Shown in pieces: positions 11,400 through 34,049 of a stretch of 64,000 nucleotides of DNA. Each line of letters starts with the position of its first letter. Position 1 is the first letter of the stretch. The DNA is taken from NCBI GenBank assembly GCA_958510875.1, contig OY294068.1, positions 38,420,297 through 38,484,296 of the forward strand. Direction: 5' to 3'. Below the pieces are notes generated by a model, which did no database searches, was not told the DNA's origin, and worked only from the letters and a program-made list of their open reading frames with translations. Position numbers and translations under genes: made by a program. The DNA is from Endomychus coccineus. Lineage: Eukaryota; Arthropoda; Insecta; Coleoptera; Endomychidae.

Positions 11400-12028
11400 A
11401 GCATAATAAAGTTAGTATTTTCCAGTTACTTCGGTTCCGTTGAAGGAGTAACCAGATGTGTGACAGACTGACAGACGCGTCACACGTCATAAGTCATAAT
11501 TTGCGCAGGATGGTATACCAAATATATTGTTGTTTTTTATTTTTACTTCCCTCACTATAAGTAGTATACAGAATGTTCCGGAACTACGTAATGAAAATGA
11601 AACGGTGACCTCTGTGGCCGATTTGATGGGGGTTTCACGTAAAAACTTTGGATTTGGGCCTCCCATAAAAAGTTATGGCCTTTTGGAGATGACAGCTGAA
11701 ATGTAGGTTTTATTGCTTATCTCAGAAATAACCCGACAAATTTGGGGCCAGTTTGTGCTTACCTGGTGTAACCATTACTACCCCATTTTATACTTTACCG
11801 GAATATGGTGAAATAAACTACCACTTTTTCTTTTTTAAAAATTTTCAAATACAAAAATATTGTTTAGGTAGCCCCATCAAACACAAAACTTTTTTTATCT
11901 CTTCAAAAATTTCATTCTCATTTAATTTTTGCGTAGAAAAATAAAATACGGAACTAAGCATCGAGAGCAACAATTTAATTGATGACAATATTATAAATTA
12001 ACATTAACTGTCCACTAAATTTGTTTTT

Positions 12029-12483
12029 AAGCTATTGCATATAGCTTTTATCGCGGGCTTTGAGCGCGGCGACCGAATCAAGAAATTCCGTAACGAAAAA
12101 TAATGTAAGACCTAAACACCTAACATGTGTCAAATTAATTAATTTGAAGTTTCTAAAAGTGAGAAATTTCGCTATTTTATACGAATGTTATAACACTCTA
12201 GCGCTTTAGACTCCGGGATTTTCACGTGGCCTATCGAAATTAGAAGGTTCGAATTATCTAAAAACATAATTGCATGAACTCCAGACGTCCTATGTAATTA
12301 GCTACGAACGAAATCATTTTGACATATGCCTCTAGGAGCTCGCTACGCGTCAGTTAGAGTTTATGCGTTAGCAGAGACCTGAGAGTACCTGTTTCTATTA
12401 AGCTATTGCATATATTGCATATAGCTTTTATCGCGGGCTTTGAGCGCGGCGACTGAATCAAGAAATTCCGTAACGAAAAATAA
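12029..12483. repeat. 85-bp direct repeats flanking a fragment of a different element
   Basis: AAGCTATTGCATATAGCTTT and what follows, through GAAATTCCGTAACGAAAAA, occurs at 12029-12113 and again at 12400-12483. The second copy has a 10-bp extra repeat at its start. Between them lies about 285 bp, of which 12130-12366 is the reverse complement of about 31843-32070, the interior of another inverted-repeat element. Confidence 0.8.
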
Positions 12484-12688
12484 CAGGAACTCGTTTATGT
12501 TGCGCTCTCTCGGGTGACTTATATTGAAAAATTGTATATCACGACAAAAAACGATAATTCTACATTCAAGTTTTATAATAATCGAAGGCAAGCTGCATCG
12601 ACTGCATCTTTGTTGCAAAAATTTCAATTGACAAAGTCTAAATAGTCACAAATACGATTTACAAGATTCAGTTACGAGACAAACAAAT

Positions 12689-13315
12689 GTGTTACTTCTT
12701 ACCGAAACTTTCATGGCGCATGATAATCCGATTGAAATACCTAATTTCAATTGTATTGTTCAATTCAAACGAGATACTGTTCCAAAAGGTGGGGTAGCTA
12801 TTTACCAAAATAATAATAATGTTACTAATATTATGACTCCGAATATTGAAATAAATATTGCACACGTTAGCGATGTTAATGTTAGGCGCTCATTTTTTGG
12901 AGATATTTGTGCGTGCTTATGCAAACTTAGAAATGGCCTACACATAGTCATGGTAGCAATTTACATTTCTCCGAATCCAAAATTGGACGAGGTAAAGCAT
13001 TTTATTCATCGCACTTTACTGGAGTACACTGAAGAAGGGTCGAAAATACTTGGTACAAATGGTAATAAATTTCCACTTATCTTGGCTGGCGATTTCAACA
13101 TCAACTTCGCTGATAAAAAATCAGAGCGGTTGACAACTTTTCTTTCGGAAAAATTGAATTTGAAAATGAATAATGATCCACAAGAATCCACAACAAAATA
13201 TGGGGCCACAATTGACGAGGTATTTTCCAGATATTTAGAGGATATCAAGTCTCAAACTTATGTCTCTTATTTCAGTTACCATAAACCTATAGTTTCAATG
13301 ATAACAAATTCCTGA
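12689..13315 (+). CDS. Endonuclease/exonuclease/phosphatase (EEP) family ORF, mobile-element derived
   Basis: The 208-codon frame reads as an EEP-fold nuclease. Visible features are LLTETF near the start (metal-site glutamate), GGVAIYQ, the phosphodiesterase block LAGDFNINF (about residues 131-139), a TTKYGATIDEVFSRYL block near residue 167, and SYFSYHKPIV at the end in the place of the usual SDH motif. The frame starts with GTG and similarity continues upstream in frame to about 12620 (KYDLQDS), so it is truncated at the 5' end. In insects I know such modules next to PIF1-type helicases in Helitron-like elements; that link is inference, since no helicase is present here. It is probably not a host gene. 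Confidence 0.65.
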   Translation: MLLLTETFMAHDNPIEIPNFNCIVQFKRDTVPKGGVAIYQNNNNVTNIMTPNIEINIAHVSDVNVRRSFFGDICACLCKLRNGLHIVMVAIYISPNPKLDEVKHFIHRTLLEYTEEGSKILGTNGNKFPLILAGDFNINFADKKSERLTTFLSEKLNLKMNNDPQESTTKYGATIDEVFSRYLEDIKSQTYVSYFSYHKPIVSMITNS

Positions 13316-14084
13316 ATAACCTACATCTATTGTAAGATAATAAAAATATTTTAAACGATATTAACTTCTCATTTATTCAATAAAAGAAAAAAAATTGTTT
13401 TTTTATCGGTCACCACGCTCAAAAAGTGTAACATGAATTAATATCAAAGAAAAAAAAATACTGCATAAATTAAAAATAAATAAATAATTATAATTGCATA
13501 AGTTGAGAAAAAATGCTATGCAATAGCTTCACCGCGGCAGTCCCCGAGTGCCACACGTTTTTTTTTTAGTTCATTTCTGAGATAATCAATAAAACCTACA
13601 TTTCAGCTGCCATCTTTAAGGCCATAATTTTCTATGGGAGGCCCAAATCAAAAAGTTTGTATATGAAACATCCCCCTCAAAATTGGCCACAGAGGTCACC
13701 GTTTTATTTTTACTAGGTAGTTTCGGAACAGCCTGTATAGTGTAAGTTCATTTCTGAGATAATCAATAAAACCTACATTTCAGCTGCAATCTTTAAGGTC
13801 ATAATTTTTTATGGGAGGCCCAAATCAAAAAGTTTTTATATGAAACATCCCCCTTAAAATTGGCCACAGAGGTCACCGTTTTATTTTTACTAGGTAGTTT
13901 CGGAACAGCCTGTATAGTGTAAGGAAAGTCCTATTACTGTAGTGAGGGCAAAAAATTTTTTCTGAATTGTCGCGGATATATTCGTTTTGAGCATTTGTTA
14001 ATCAATCTAGACTATTGTTGACTGTGTGTGTATTACGCGATATAATAAGTAATATGAAACCTTTTTTTAGACAATAACATAATA

Positions 14085-14420
14085 GGGCATTTGTGGAGTG
14101 AAGTACGTGTTCAACATTTTCTGTTTCTGTATTATCAAGGACTTCTGATAACTACTGAAAATTGTGAGATGCACGAATATAGGTTTCTCAAAAATAGGGC
14201 ATTTGTGGAGTGAAGTACGAGTTCAACGTTTTCTGTTTCTGTATTATCAAGGACTCCTGATAACTAATGGAAATTTTGCGTTGCATGAATATAGGTTTCT
14301 CAAAAATAGGGCATTTCTGGAGTGAAGTACGAGTTCAACATTTTCTGTTTCTATACTATCAAGACTTCTGATAACTACTGGAAATTTTGAGTTGCGTGAA
14401 TATAGGTTTCTCAAATCTTT
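14085..14420. repeat. 112-bp tandem repeat, three copies
   Basis: GGGCATTTGTGGAGTGAAGT begins copies at 14085 and 14197, and a one-base variant begins the third at 14309. Each runs through TTCTGTTTCTGTATTATCAA to ATATAGGTTTCTCAAA. The array lies downstream of exon 2 of the minus-strand LysM gene, probably in its next intron. Confidence 0.88.
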
Positions 14421-14653
14421 TCTTTGTCTCAAACTGGTATTAAGGTTTCTTAAACCTCAGATTTTTGGAATAAATAAGTCTGTAAGAGAATAAACTGAAA
14501 TGTCTCACAAGCTACGTATAATTTTTGCTTTACAATATTTATTTGTAATATAATAATTAGTCTATTTCTGTTCGAAAACAAGAATATTGGCTCACTATCT
14601 CGAAAAAAAATTTGACCCTCACTGTTTGTATCTAACTCTTATTGTTCACTTAC

Positions 14654-14907
14654 AGTACAATGATATCGAATTGCTAAAGACTGCAATGTATCCCCCTCTT
14701 CTACATTTTTTTCGATAGACGGTATTTCTCTTCTTTGTTTATTAGACCTTACAAATAATTCGGTTTCCTCATCACTATCACTACCTTTTCCATTCTTTTT
14801 AGAAAAATCCTCATATCTAGGTCTACAAAAAATATTCGTTTGTAATTTGTAATGTTTCTTAAGAAAAAATGTTTGTAAGATACGTACTTATTTCTTTGTT
14901 TCATCAT
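14654..14907 (-). CDS. LysM-domain protein, first two coding exons (LYSMD3/4-like), partial
   Basis: Exon 1 (14907-14888) encodes MMKQRN plus two bases and ends at a GTACGT donor. Exon 2 (14822-14654) follows a TTTTGTAG acceptor, reads in frame for 56 codons and ends at a GTAAGT donor. It gives an acidic linker (GSDSDEETELFVRS), a basic KQRREIPSIEKN and the first half of a LysM domain, EEGDTLQSLAIRYHCT, with the GDTLQ.LA.RY core. In LYSMD3/4 proteins this is followed by V.ELKR.N and a C-terminal membrane segment; I could not find those exons on the minus strand down to position 1. The next intron is either longer than 14 kb and filled with transposons, or the gene is broken. LysM binds N-acetylglucosamine polymers in other proteins; the metazoan role is poorly defined. 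Confidence 0.72.
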
Positions 14908-15311
14908 TATAAAAGATATCTCACAAATTAAGAATACAGATGTTTTGAGAGCTTCTGTCAGAAGTGTCAGATAAGTTCTGTATTGGTTATGTTATTTTGT
15001 GTTTACATTAAATTGAAAGTTTCAAACATTCATGATCTTGCCTGCTGCCAACGTCACCTGATTCATATCTGGCGTTCTGTGTTTCTGTAATACTGTTACT
15101 TGAATGCATAGAGTAGTAGTGAAAGTGAGTCAGTCAGTTCTATGGATATAAGTGTCCTCTATGTTATAAATTTGTAAAAAGAATTTAAGGTTAAAGTTAA
15201 AGTTTCAAGAAAAGACAGCTTTTCTTATTAAAATTTTAATTTTTCGTCCATGATATATGAAAGCAAAGCAAAGTCTTCTACCTGAAGGAAATATAATTTA
15301 TTATAAATATC
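14908..15311. promoter_or_regulatory. Short shared upstream region of divergent LysM and PRMT6-like genes
   Basis: Only 404 bp separate the two start codons, which point away from each other. A shared promoter is likely from the layout. I see no clear TATA box or initiator and cannot place start sites. Confidence 0.4.
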
Positions 15312-19815
<4,504 letters not shown>

Positions 19816-20005
19816 AAGCAGTTTCTATAATATTCAGCTAAAAATGCACAAAGATATGTGATATTGCAATAAGAAGAGTCCCAGATCATAAGATGGTCAT
19901 GCTATGTTTTATTCACTAAAATCATGTAAAGACGAAAACCTTAATTTTGTTAGAGAAAAAATATAAAATATTTGAAAATTAATACTAGTTATTCAAACAC
20001 CATCC

Positions 20006-20023
20006 AATAAATCCTAAAATAAA
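20006..20023 (+). terminator. Poly(A) signals of the PRMT6-like gene
   Basis: Two AATAAA hexamers (20006-20011 and 20018-20023) lie about 190-210 bases past the stop codon. They are the first good signals downstream. Confidence 0.6.
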
Positions 20024-20044
20024 TTCAGGGCAAAAATGACTTAT

Positions 20045-20345
20045 GATTGATTTATTCAAAAGGAGTTACATTTTCTAGGAGGTCGTTTATTTTGTTTTAT
20101 TCCTAGGTGGATTCTGTTGTCATAATCTTCAGGAGGTATGAAAAACTCTTGGTATAATTAATGACAAAACACTGCATATATATCTGAAATTCTTGCTGGT
20201 ACCCTGTAATAGCAACATGGTTCTTAAAATATTTAGAACCTGTGTAGTTATAGTCCAACAGCTAGTGTTTGATATTAATTTTACAATTTGTTAAATGTCC
20301 TCCGAATAGTTCTGGATTTTGCCTAAAATCACAAAGGGTTTCATG
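20045..20345 (-). pseudogene. Possible remnant of an unknown minus-strand coding region
   Basis: On the minus strand one frame reads LYQEFFIPPEDYDNRIHLGI followed by KQNKRPPRK and a stop, preceded by VPARISDIYAVFCH and a TAA. Further upstream, in another frame, TLCDFRQNPELFGGHLTN appears before a stop. The composition looks like protein, but stops interrupt it and I do not recognise the family. It could be a dead gene, an exon misread by one base, or chance. Confidence 0.22.
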
Positions 20346-20788
20346 TATGGAAAATTACAATTTTTTTCCTGTTATGAATTTTTTTGAATCAGTTCACTTA
20401 GATAGATCATAAAACTTATAGAAAAAGCATTATTTTGGCTTATCTCCTTGTGAAGAAAGTATAATTGGAGACATTAGAGAACGCCTATCAGAATTATGTG
20501 AGTTTACTTCATAACATCTTTTATTTGTCGAGCGGTGAACATTCTTTTAACAATTCTGTTTGCCGAAATCCTGTTTCAATACAACCGCTATATATTTTTT
20601 TTTAAATCGATTCAATCTATATTTCAGAGACGTTTTAAAGGGTCCCGCGAGCATATTTTTTCTTTTCTTGGTAAAAATTTAATTTGTTCTTTGAAAAAAA
20701 AATCAAATAAAATGATTTTTAATACTAAAATTTATTATTAAAAAAATGATAATACTAAAAAAATAATAATTGAATAAAATGAGTTATA

Positions 20789-22916
20789 CAGGGTGTCCTC
20801 GAACTGCGTGGCCAAAATAAAACCGAAGATTCTTTGATTCGAAAAAAAGTTGATGAGCCTTTTTACTTTTGCCTCAAGTGTCTTGTTTACCCGGTAGAGG
20901 GCTTCAAAATTGCAAAAATAATTTTGCTTTTTCAGTATAACTTGAGAACGTGATGAAGAACTTTTACAATATTTAGCGAGTGAGTTACTGTTAATAATGG
21001 CCATTTTTGAGAGTGGAGCACAGAGCCTTAGAGACCATGGAAATGGCTCAAACTTGAGGATGTAACGGGAAAAGTGTCCAGAACTTTTTTGTGGTCAATG
21101 TAATTCACTCGATATTTTTTATGTAGATAGCTTAACTAATTTGGAAACTTTTCTTACTCTTAGAAAATTTTGATAAAATCAACGGATTAGCTTGAAAAAA
21201 TTAATTTTCGAGTCTATGCAATTTTGGCTTACTAATTTTACTTGATTAAAATACCTTAGTTGCCTTTGCTTTTCTAATGTCATTTTGGCATTTGAAGAAT
21301 TTATTCTCAAAACTGTCAGTTTTTACTTTGCTTTCCGTAAAAATTTTATAAAATTATGGCTCAAAATTTCACTAACACTGAAATGGTTGATATGTTATTG
21401 ATTTATGGACTTTGTATTGGAGCTTCAAAATCATTAGTTCATAATGTACTGAAAGAAGATCTGTTGTATCCCTATCATATTAAAACAGTTCAAGACTTAT
21501 TGCCCATGGATCCAGGTCATCGGCTAAATTTCTGTCGGCTTATTGTCCAAAGACAAAATGCAAACCCCAATTTTTGTAGAAGAATTCTGTTCACGGACGA
21601 AGATACTTTCACGAGATGTGGTCTTTTTAACCTCCATAATGAACATTTCTATGCTGATGAAAATCCTCATGAAACGGAAGTTACATATTTTCAGAATCAA
21701 ACTAAAATCAATGTTTGGGTTGGAATTGTGGATAACTTTATTATTGGCCCTACCGTTATACCCGATCGATTGAACGGGGAGAACTACTTGAACTTTGTGG
21801 AACAAAGGCTACTTGATCTGTTGGAAGACTTGCCCTTACACATTCGTCGTGGCCTGGTTTATCCATGATGGTGCACCTCCTCATTTCACATTAGCTGTGA
21901 GGCGACATTTGAATGCGGAATATCCAGATCGCTGGATAGGTAGAGGACACGATGCACCAGTGAACTGGCCGGCCCGCTCCCCTGATTTAACGCCCTGCGT
22001 CTTCTTTCTATGGGGCGCTTTGAAGTTCAAAGTTTATGCAGCTCCAGTAAACACACGAGAGGAATTGTTGCAACGAATTAATCATGAAGCGGATTTATTG
22101 AAGAATGATCCTGAAGTACTAGCCAGAGTTCAATTCAATTTCTTGAAACGAATTAATTTGTGTATTCAGGAAAATGGGCAACATTTCGAACAATTGATGC
22201 CTTAGCGATTTCTCAAAAAGTTTTGTTGTTTCTTTTAATTTAGCATTTGTTTTTCCTAAATAAACACATCGTTTCCCCATTTCTATTGTTTTTATTATTC
22301 GTGTTTTACCGAGATATTAACCATTTCAGTGAAATTTTGATCCATAATTTTATAAAATTTTTACGGAAAGCAAAGTAAAATCTGACAGTTTTGAGAATAA
22401 ATTCTCCAAATGCCAAAATGACATTAGAAAAGCAAAGGCAACTAAGGTATTTTAATCAAGTAAAATTAGTAAGTCAAAATTGCAGAGATTCGAAAATTAA
22501 TTTTTTCAAGCTAATTAATCCGTTGATTTTATCAAAATTTCTTAAGAGTAAAAAAAGTTTTCAAATTAGATAGGCGATATACGTGAAAAATATTGAGTGA
22601 ATTACATCGATCATAAAAAAGTTCTGGACACTTTTCCCGTTACATCTTCAAGTTTGAGCCATTTCTATGGTCTCTAAGGCTCTATGCACCGCTCTCAAAA
22701 ACGGCTATTATTGACAGTAACTCACCTGCCAAATATTGTAAGAGTCCTCCATCACTTTCTCAAGTTATACCGAAAAAACAAAATTATTTTTGCAACTTTG
22801 AAGCCCTCTACCGGCTAAACAGGACACTTGAGGCAAAAGTAAAAAGGCTCATCAAATTTTTTTCGAATCAAAGAATCTTCGGTTTTATTTTTGCCACGCA
22901 GTTCGAGGACACCCTG
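20789..22916 (+). mobile_element. Tc1/mariner-superfamily element with about 590-bp terminal inverted repeats
   Basis: The termini CAGGGTGTCCTCGAACTGCG and the exact complement are flanked by TA on both sides (20787-20788 and 22917-22918). The inverted repeats run from 20789 to about 21387 and from about 22325 to 22916, so long that the left one includes the transposase start codon. Total length is 2128 bp. The repeats differ at scattered positions, so the element is not very young. Confidence 0.88.
21356..22205 (+). pseudogene. Tc1/mariner transposase (DD41D-like), frameshifted and with catalytic Asp lost
   Basis: The frame 21356-21868 starts at ATG and carries a partial helix-turn-helix region, LFTDEDTF (first catalytic Asp) and INVWVGIVDNFIIGP. 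A frameshift near 21850 moves the rest to 21795-22205: IHDGAPPHF (second Asp), RWIGRGHDAPVNWPARSPDL, then TPCVFFLWG, where a GTC valine stands at the third catalytic Asp. C-terminal NGQHFEQL and a stop follow. I count 43 residues between the second Asp and this valine, close to the DD41D group. The DNA-binding part looks shorter than usual. Confidence 0.85.
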
Positions 22917-23200
22917 TATAATAAAAATTATTATTTAGTAATAATTTTCATTATTATAACTCATTTTATTTAATTATTATATTTAAAAAAATTATAATTT
23001 TTCTTTAAAAAAAAAAATTTTAATATTAAAACTCATTTTGTTTCATTATTATTTATTTTAGAGAAGAAATTATTTTTTATCAAGAAATGTACACTGCGCT
23101 TTCAAACAAATTTGAATATTGAAAAAGCATGCTCGCGGGACCTTTTAAAGCGCCCCTACAATATCGATTGAATCGACTTAAAAATTTGTTAGAAAGTACA

Positions 23201-24931
23201 TAATCGATCGGAAATTTTCCAAGGAATCCGAATTTGGGGTCAGATTTGAGATTAATGTTCACCCATCAGCATGAACTTGAAAGAAATGGGCTAGGAATTT
23301 TTGAAAATACAGATAATTGACTCTAGCGGCTTTGTTTCATCATTTATGCATGACCATTCATACACCACTTTGGAGTATTCACTTTTAACTGCCTTCACAC
23401 AAAATTTCAGCCCGATCGGAGTAGCAACACCTGAGATATGAATCTTTGAAGAAAAATCAGTTTTTTTGAGTTTGCACGCATGCCCGATACGATAGTCAAT
23501 TCTGAAGGTGGCGTTGAATTCCTTGGAAAATTTCCCATCAAATCCATGGCTTGGAATATTTTTTAACCTCAGTAATGCGTTTCTACAGAAGAAATGCCTT
23601 TTTTTCATTTTCAATCAATAAAATTCCAAAAAAAATGAAAAATATTCTAGGCGGCGCATTATTGAAGTATATGGCTTGAAATTTTGGGAAACCCAATATT
23701 TCCTGAGGCAGAAACCACCTGCAAAATTTCAGCGCAATGCAAAGACCTCATCTGGGATGAAGTGCGAATGTGACCTGGAATGCTATTCTGATACGCGATG
23801 TTTCACACGCTGCTGAGTCGCCACTAAGAAACGCGTGCTATAATTGTTCCAGTCTTGAAGCAACCAGCTCTCATCCTTTTCTCAATGAGTTGCTACTCTG
23901 CAATTGTTTCTTTGATGATGATTCGTCGGCGACAGCGCCTTGGGCAAAAAACAACAAGAAAATTTTGGGTACACCCATTGCTGCTAAGTTCTAATGTGAT
24001 CTGTAGCTCAATCTGTGGGCAAAATTTCAGTATAATCTGCTCCCAGATATTTTTTTCGATTACTTTGTTACTGTAATCATTGAATGACGCGTTCCAAATA
24101 GCAGAGCTCAATTTCGGCAATTAAATATTCAGTATTGACATTCTCATCCTTTTCCGTAGGCTACTACGGCGACAGCAAAGAAGCTCATGTGCACACATGC
24201 ATTTGAAACAATGTATATCATCAGCGGCGCTTATTTTCTTGGTTTGCGTTTCGGCGACTGCTCGCGGCCCGTGGCGCTGCTAAATTGGTGGTCTTTCTTC
24301 CAAATTTCGAAACGGACCACTCTGCGGCGCTTCCAAGTTTCCATAAATCCTCTCAACATCGGCTCTATCATTTTCATTCTGTTTCTCGGGAAGCGGTCCA
24401 TTCCCAAATCAGCTGCCATGAACGTATGGTCCGGTTCAAAATATTTCAGTTCAATTCCATCGGAATCAACAACAAATTATGACCACTTTTTATTTTGAAT
24501 CGTGCAATTTTCCGGCCACTGTAATTTTTGTTACATCTCTTTTGATTTTGAAGAAATAGTGAAACGTGTGCTGATTATTTATTCTTTATATCCCAAATAA
24601 AGCATTATGCCAGACAGCGGCAAAGTGTGTACAGTTCCTTTGCTTCTACCCCATTGGTACAAACTGTCAAACGATGAAATATTTGAAAACTATGAAAAAT
24701 TTCATTGGTGACTTACTATATTTCATTAATAATGAATCTCCTAACTTTTTGATATATATGTTATGCTGTTCTTGTTATATTTATCGCAAGTTGTCTTACA
24801 GCTCTAGCTATATAGATTGAATCTATTTATACTCATTCATAGTACTTAAGGGACATGAAAAAAGCACACGATATACTTCAATAAATTTTATAAACATGAT
24901 ATAATCTTATGATGATAAGTATGTATTTTTT
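23201..24931. other. Gene-poor spacer downstream of PTGR1-like gene A
   Basis: Several short open frames on both strands show no recognisable family. Phrases such as AAAATTTCAG recur at irregular spacing, which suggests old repeat DNA. I do not support any gene here. Confidence 0.4.
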
Positions 24932-32747
<7,816 letters not shown>

Positions 32748-33179
32748 TTCTATAAAGGTGATGCTATATGTAAGACTCAACCTAACCTTACTAACCAACA
32801 ACGCATACGACTAACATTTATAGCATATTTGTACCGTTCAATGTTCAATTTCGAGATAACTTGCTTAGTTTCAACGAGGGTCAGCGTTGCCAGCCAGCTT
32901 CTGCTTTCATGTGTTAGTTACTTATACTTCTGGATTTCTATATCATAAGTCCAAACATGGAAGAATTGGTATCGGAAATATAATTTGTTGGAGGAAACAA
33001 AGAAAGGTAATGAACTTGGTGTATATCTACGCAAATTTAAAATAGAGATAACTTGGGTATGTTCAAATTTAATAACAACAGTCGAATCAGAACTGGCAAC
33101 AGTGCAGAGTGTGAAGGTTAATGATGTTTACCACTTATATAAGACTAGTTAGATATAAGTTCAGCAGTACTAAACCCGT

Positions 33180-33930
33180 ATATTTAATACTCCTATTATA
33201 GTTTAATGCAACCAAAACTCAAGCTTGCGTCTTCTCTAGGAAGGCAGAACCCACAATCCCTAGTACGATGATGTCAAGTACAACTATTCCTATAAAGTCT
33301 TCCACATCCATGCTCGGGATCACCACCAACAGCACCCTCTCATATGACGATCATGTGAAGTTCATTGCGAAAACCGCTCCACAAAAACTTGGTTTTCTAT
33401 TCTGTGCCAAGAGAGCTACTTTACATCCCAGCAGCTCCTCATAATCTACAAAGTACAGATTCGCCCTGTCCTGGAGTACTGTTCCTATGTTTGGAGTTCG
33501 GCTCCCAAACATACTCTGAAGGTCTTGGATTCTATCCAGAAAAGAGCTGAGTGTTGATGTCACACTTACGAATTCATTGACCTCTCGTACTTCTTGAACA
33601 TCGTAAAAAAGGTTAGATATTCCAATGGTCGGTGTTCATCAGAAATGTCGTGTGCTGTTCCGCTACGACAGATTCCAGATAGGCGGACTAGACGAGCTCA
33701 AGTTAGTCACCCCTGCATTATCAAGCTCGAGACCTGCCGAACCTCCTTCTACCAGAACAAAACTTATTTTATTTCTCAACATGATCTCCGTGTAGCCCAC
33801 TACACTTCGTCCAACGTTTTTCAAATTTTTCGATCCCTTCCAAATAATACGATTTCGGCAATCCTTCAAAATAGGCGTTTGTTTCAGCGATGACCTCAAC
33901 GTTTCAAACTAGCCAAAATCAAAATGTGTC
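33180..33930 (+). pseudogene. Non-LTR retrotransposon RT, 3' part (CR1/Jockey-like without RNase H)
   Basis: Shifted frames give LGITTNSTLSYDDHVKFI, KLGFLFCAKRATL, LDSIQKRA, FIDLSYFLNIVKKVRYSNGR, CSSEM and a tail rich in R and F, the thumb and end of an RT of the CR1/Daphne kind. It appears to be the later portion of the family whose earlier RT portion lies at 56275-57840. It has several stops. Confidence 0.65.
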
Positions 33931-34049
33931 TATGGTCTGAGCAGCTCTCTTCATCGGACACATGCCATTCTGTAACAAAATTACTCAAGTAGGTAGAGAC
34001 TATTGTTACATCGAGTACCTCCTTCCTGTTTTTTGTAACAAAAGTTGAC

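Larger units (their letters stand above)
11564..13918 (+). mobile_element. Inverted-repeat element carrying an endonuclease-like ORF
   Basis: The left end TATACAGAATGTTCCGGAAC (11564 to about 11735) is the inverted match of 13565-13739, about 175 bp long. The right end is tandemly duplicated: the same block recurs at 13743-13918, 178 bp further on. The inside holds an EEP-type ORF (12689-13315) and a fragment of another repeat (12114-12399). Terminal TA dinucleotides suggest a cut-and-paste origin, but I see no transposase. Confidence 0.65.
20560..23200. mobile_element. Outer inverted repeat interrupted by a nested Tc1/mariner element
   Basis: A block at about 20600-20680 (AAATCGATTCAATC...GGTCCCGCGAGCAT) recurs in reverse complement at about 23110-23190, outside the ends of the nested element at 20789-22916. 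AT-rich sequence lies between each arm and the nested element. The outer unit looks like a small palindromic element into whose centre the mariner-like element inserted. Confidence 0.55.

Noticed and set aside
23291..23614. 107-codon minus-strand frame
   Set aside because: It lies in repeat-like DNA with recurring AAATTTCAG phrases; no recognisable domain.
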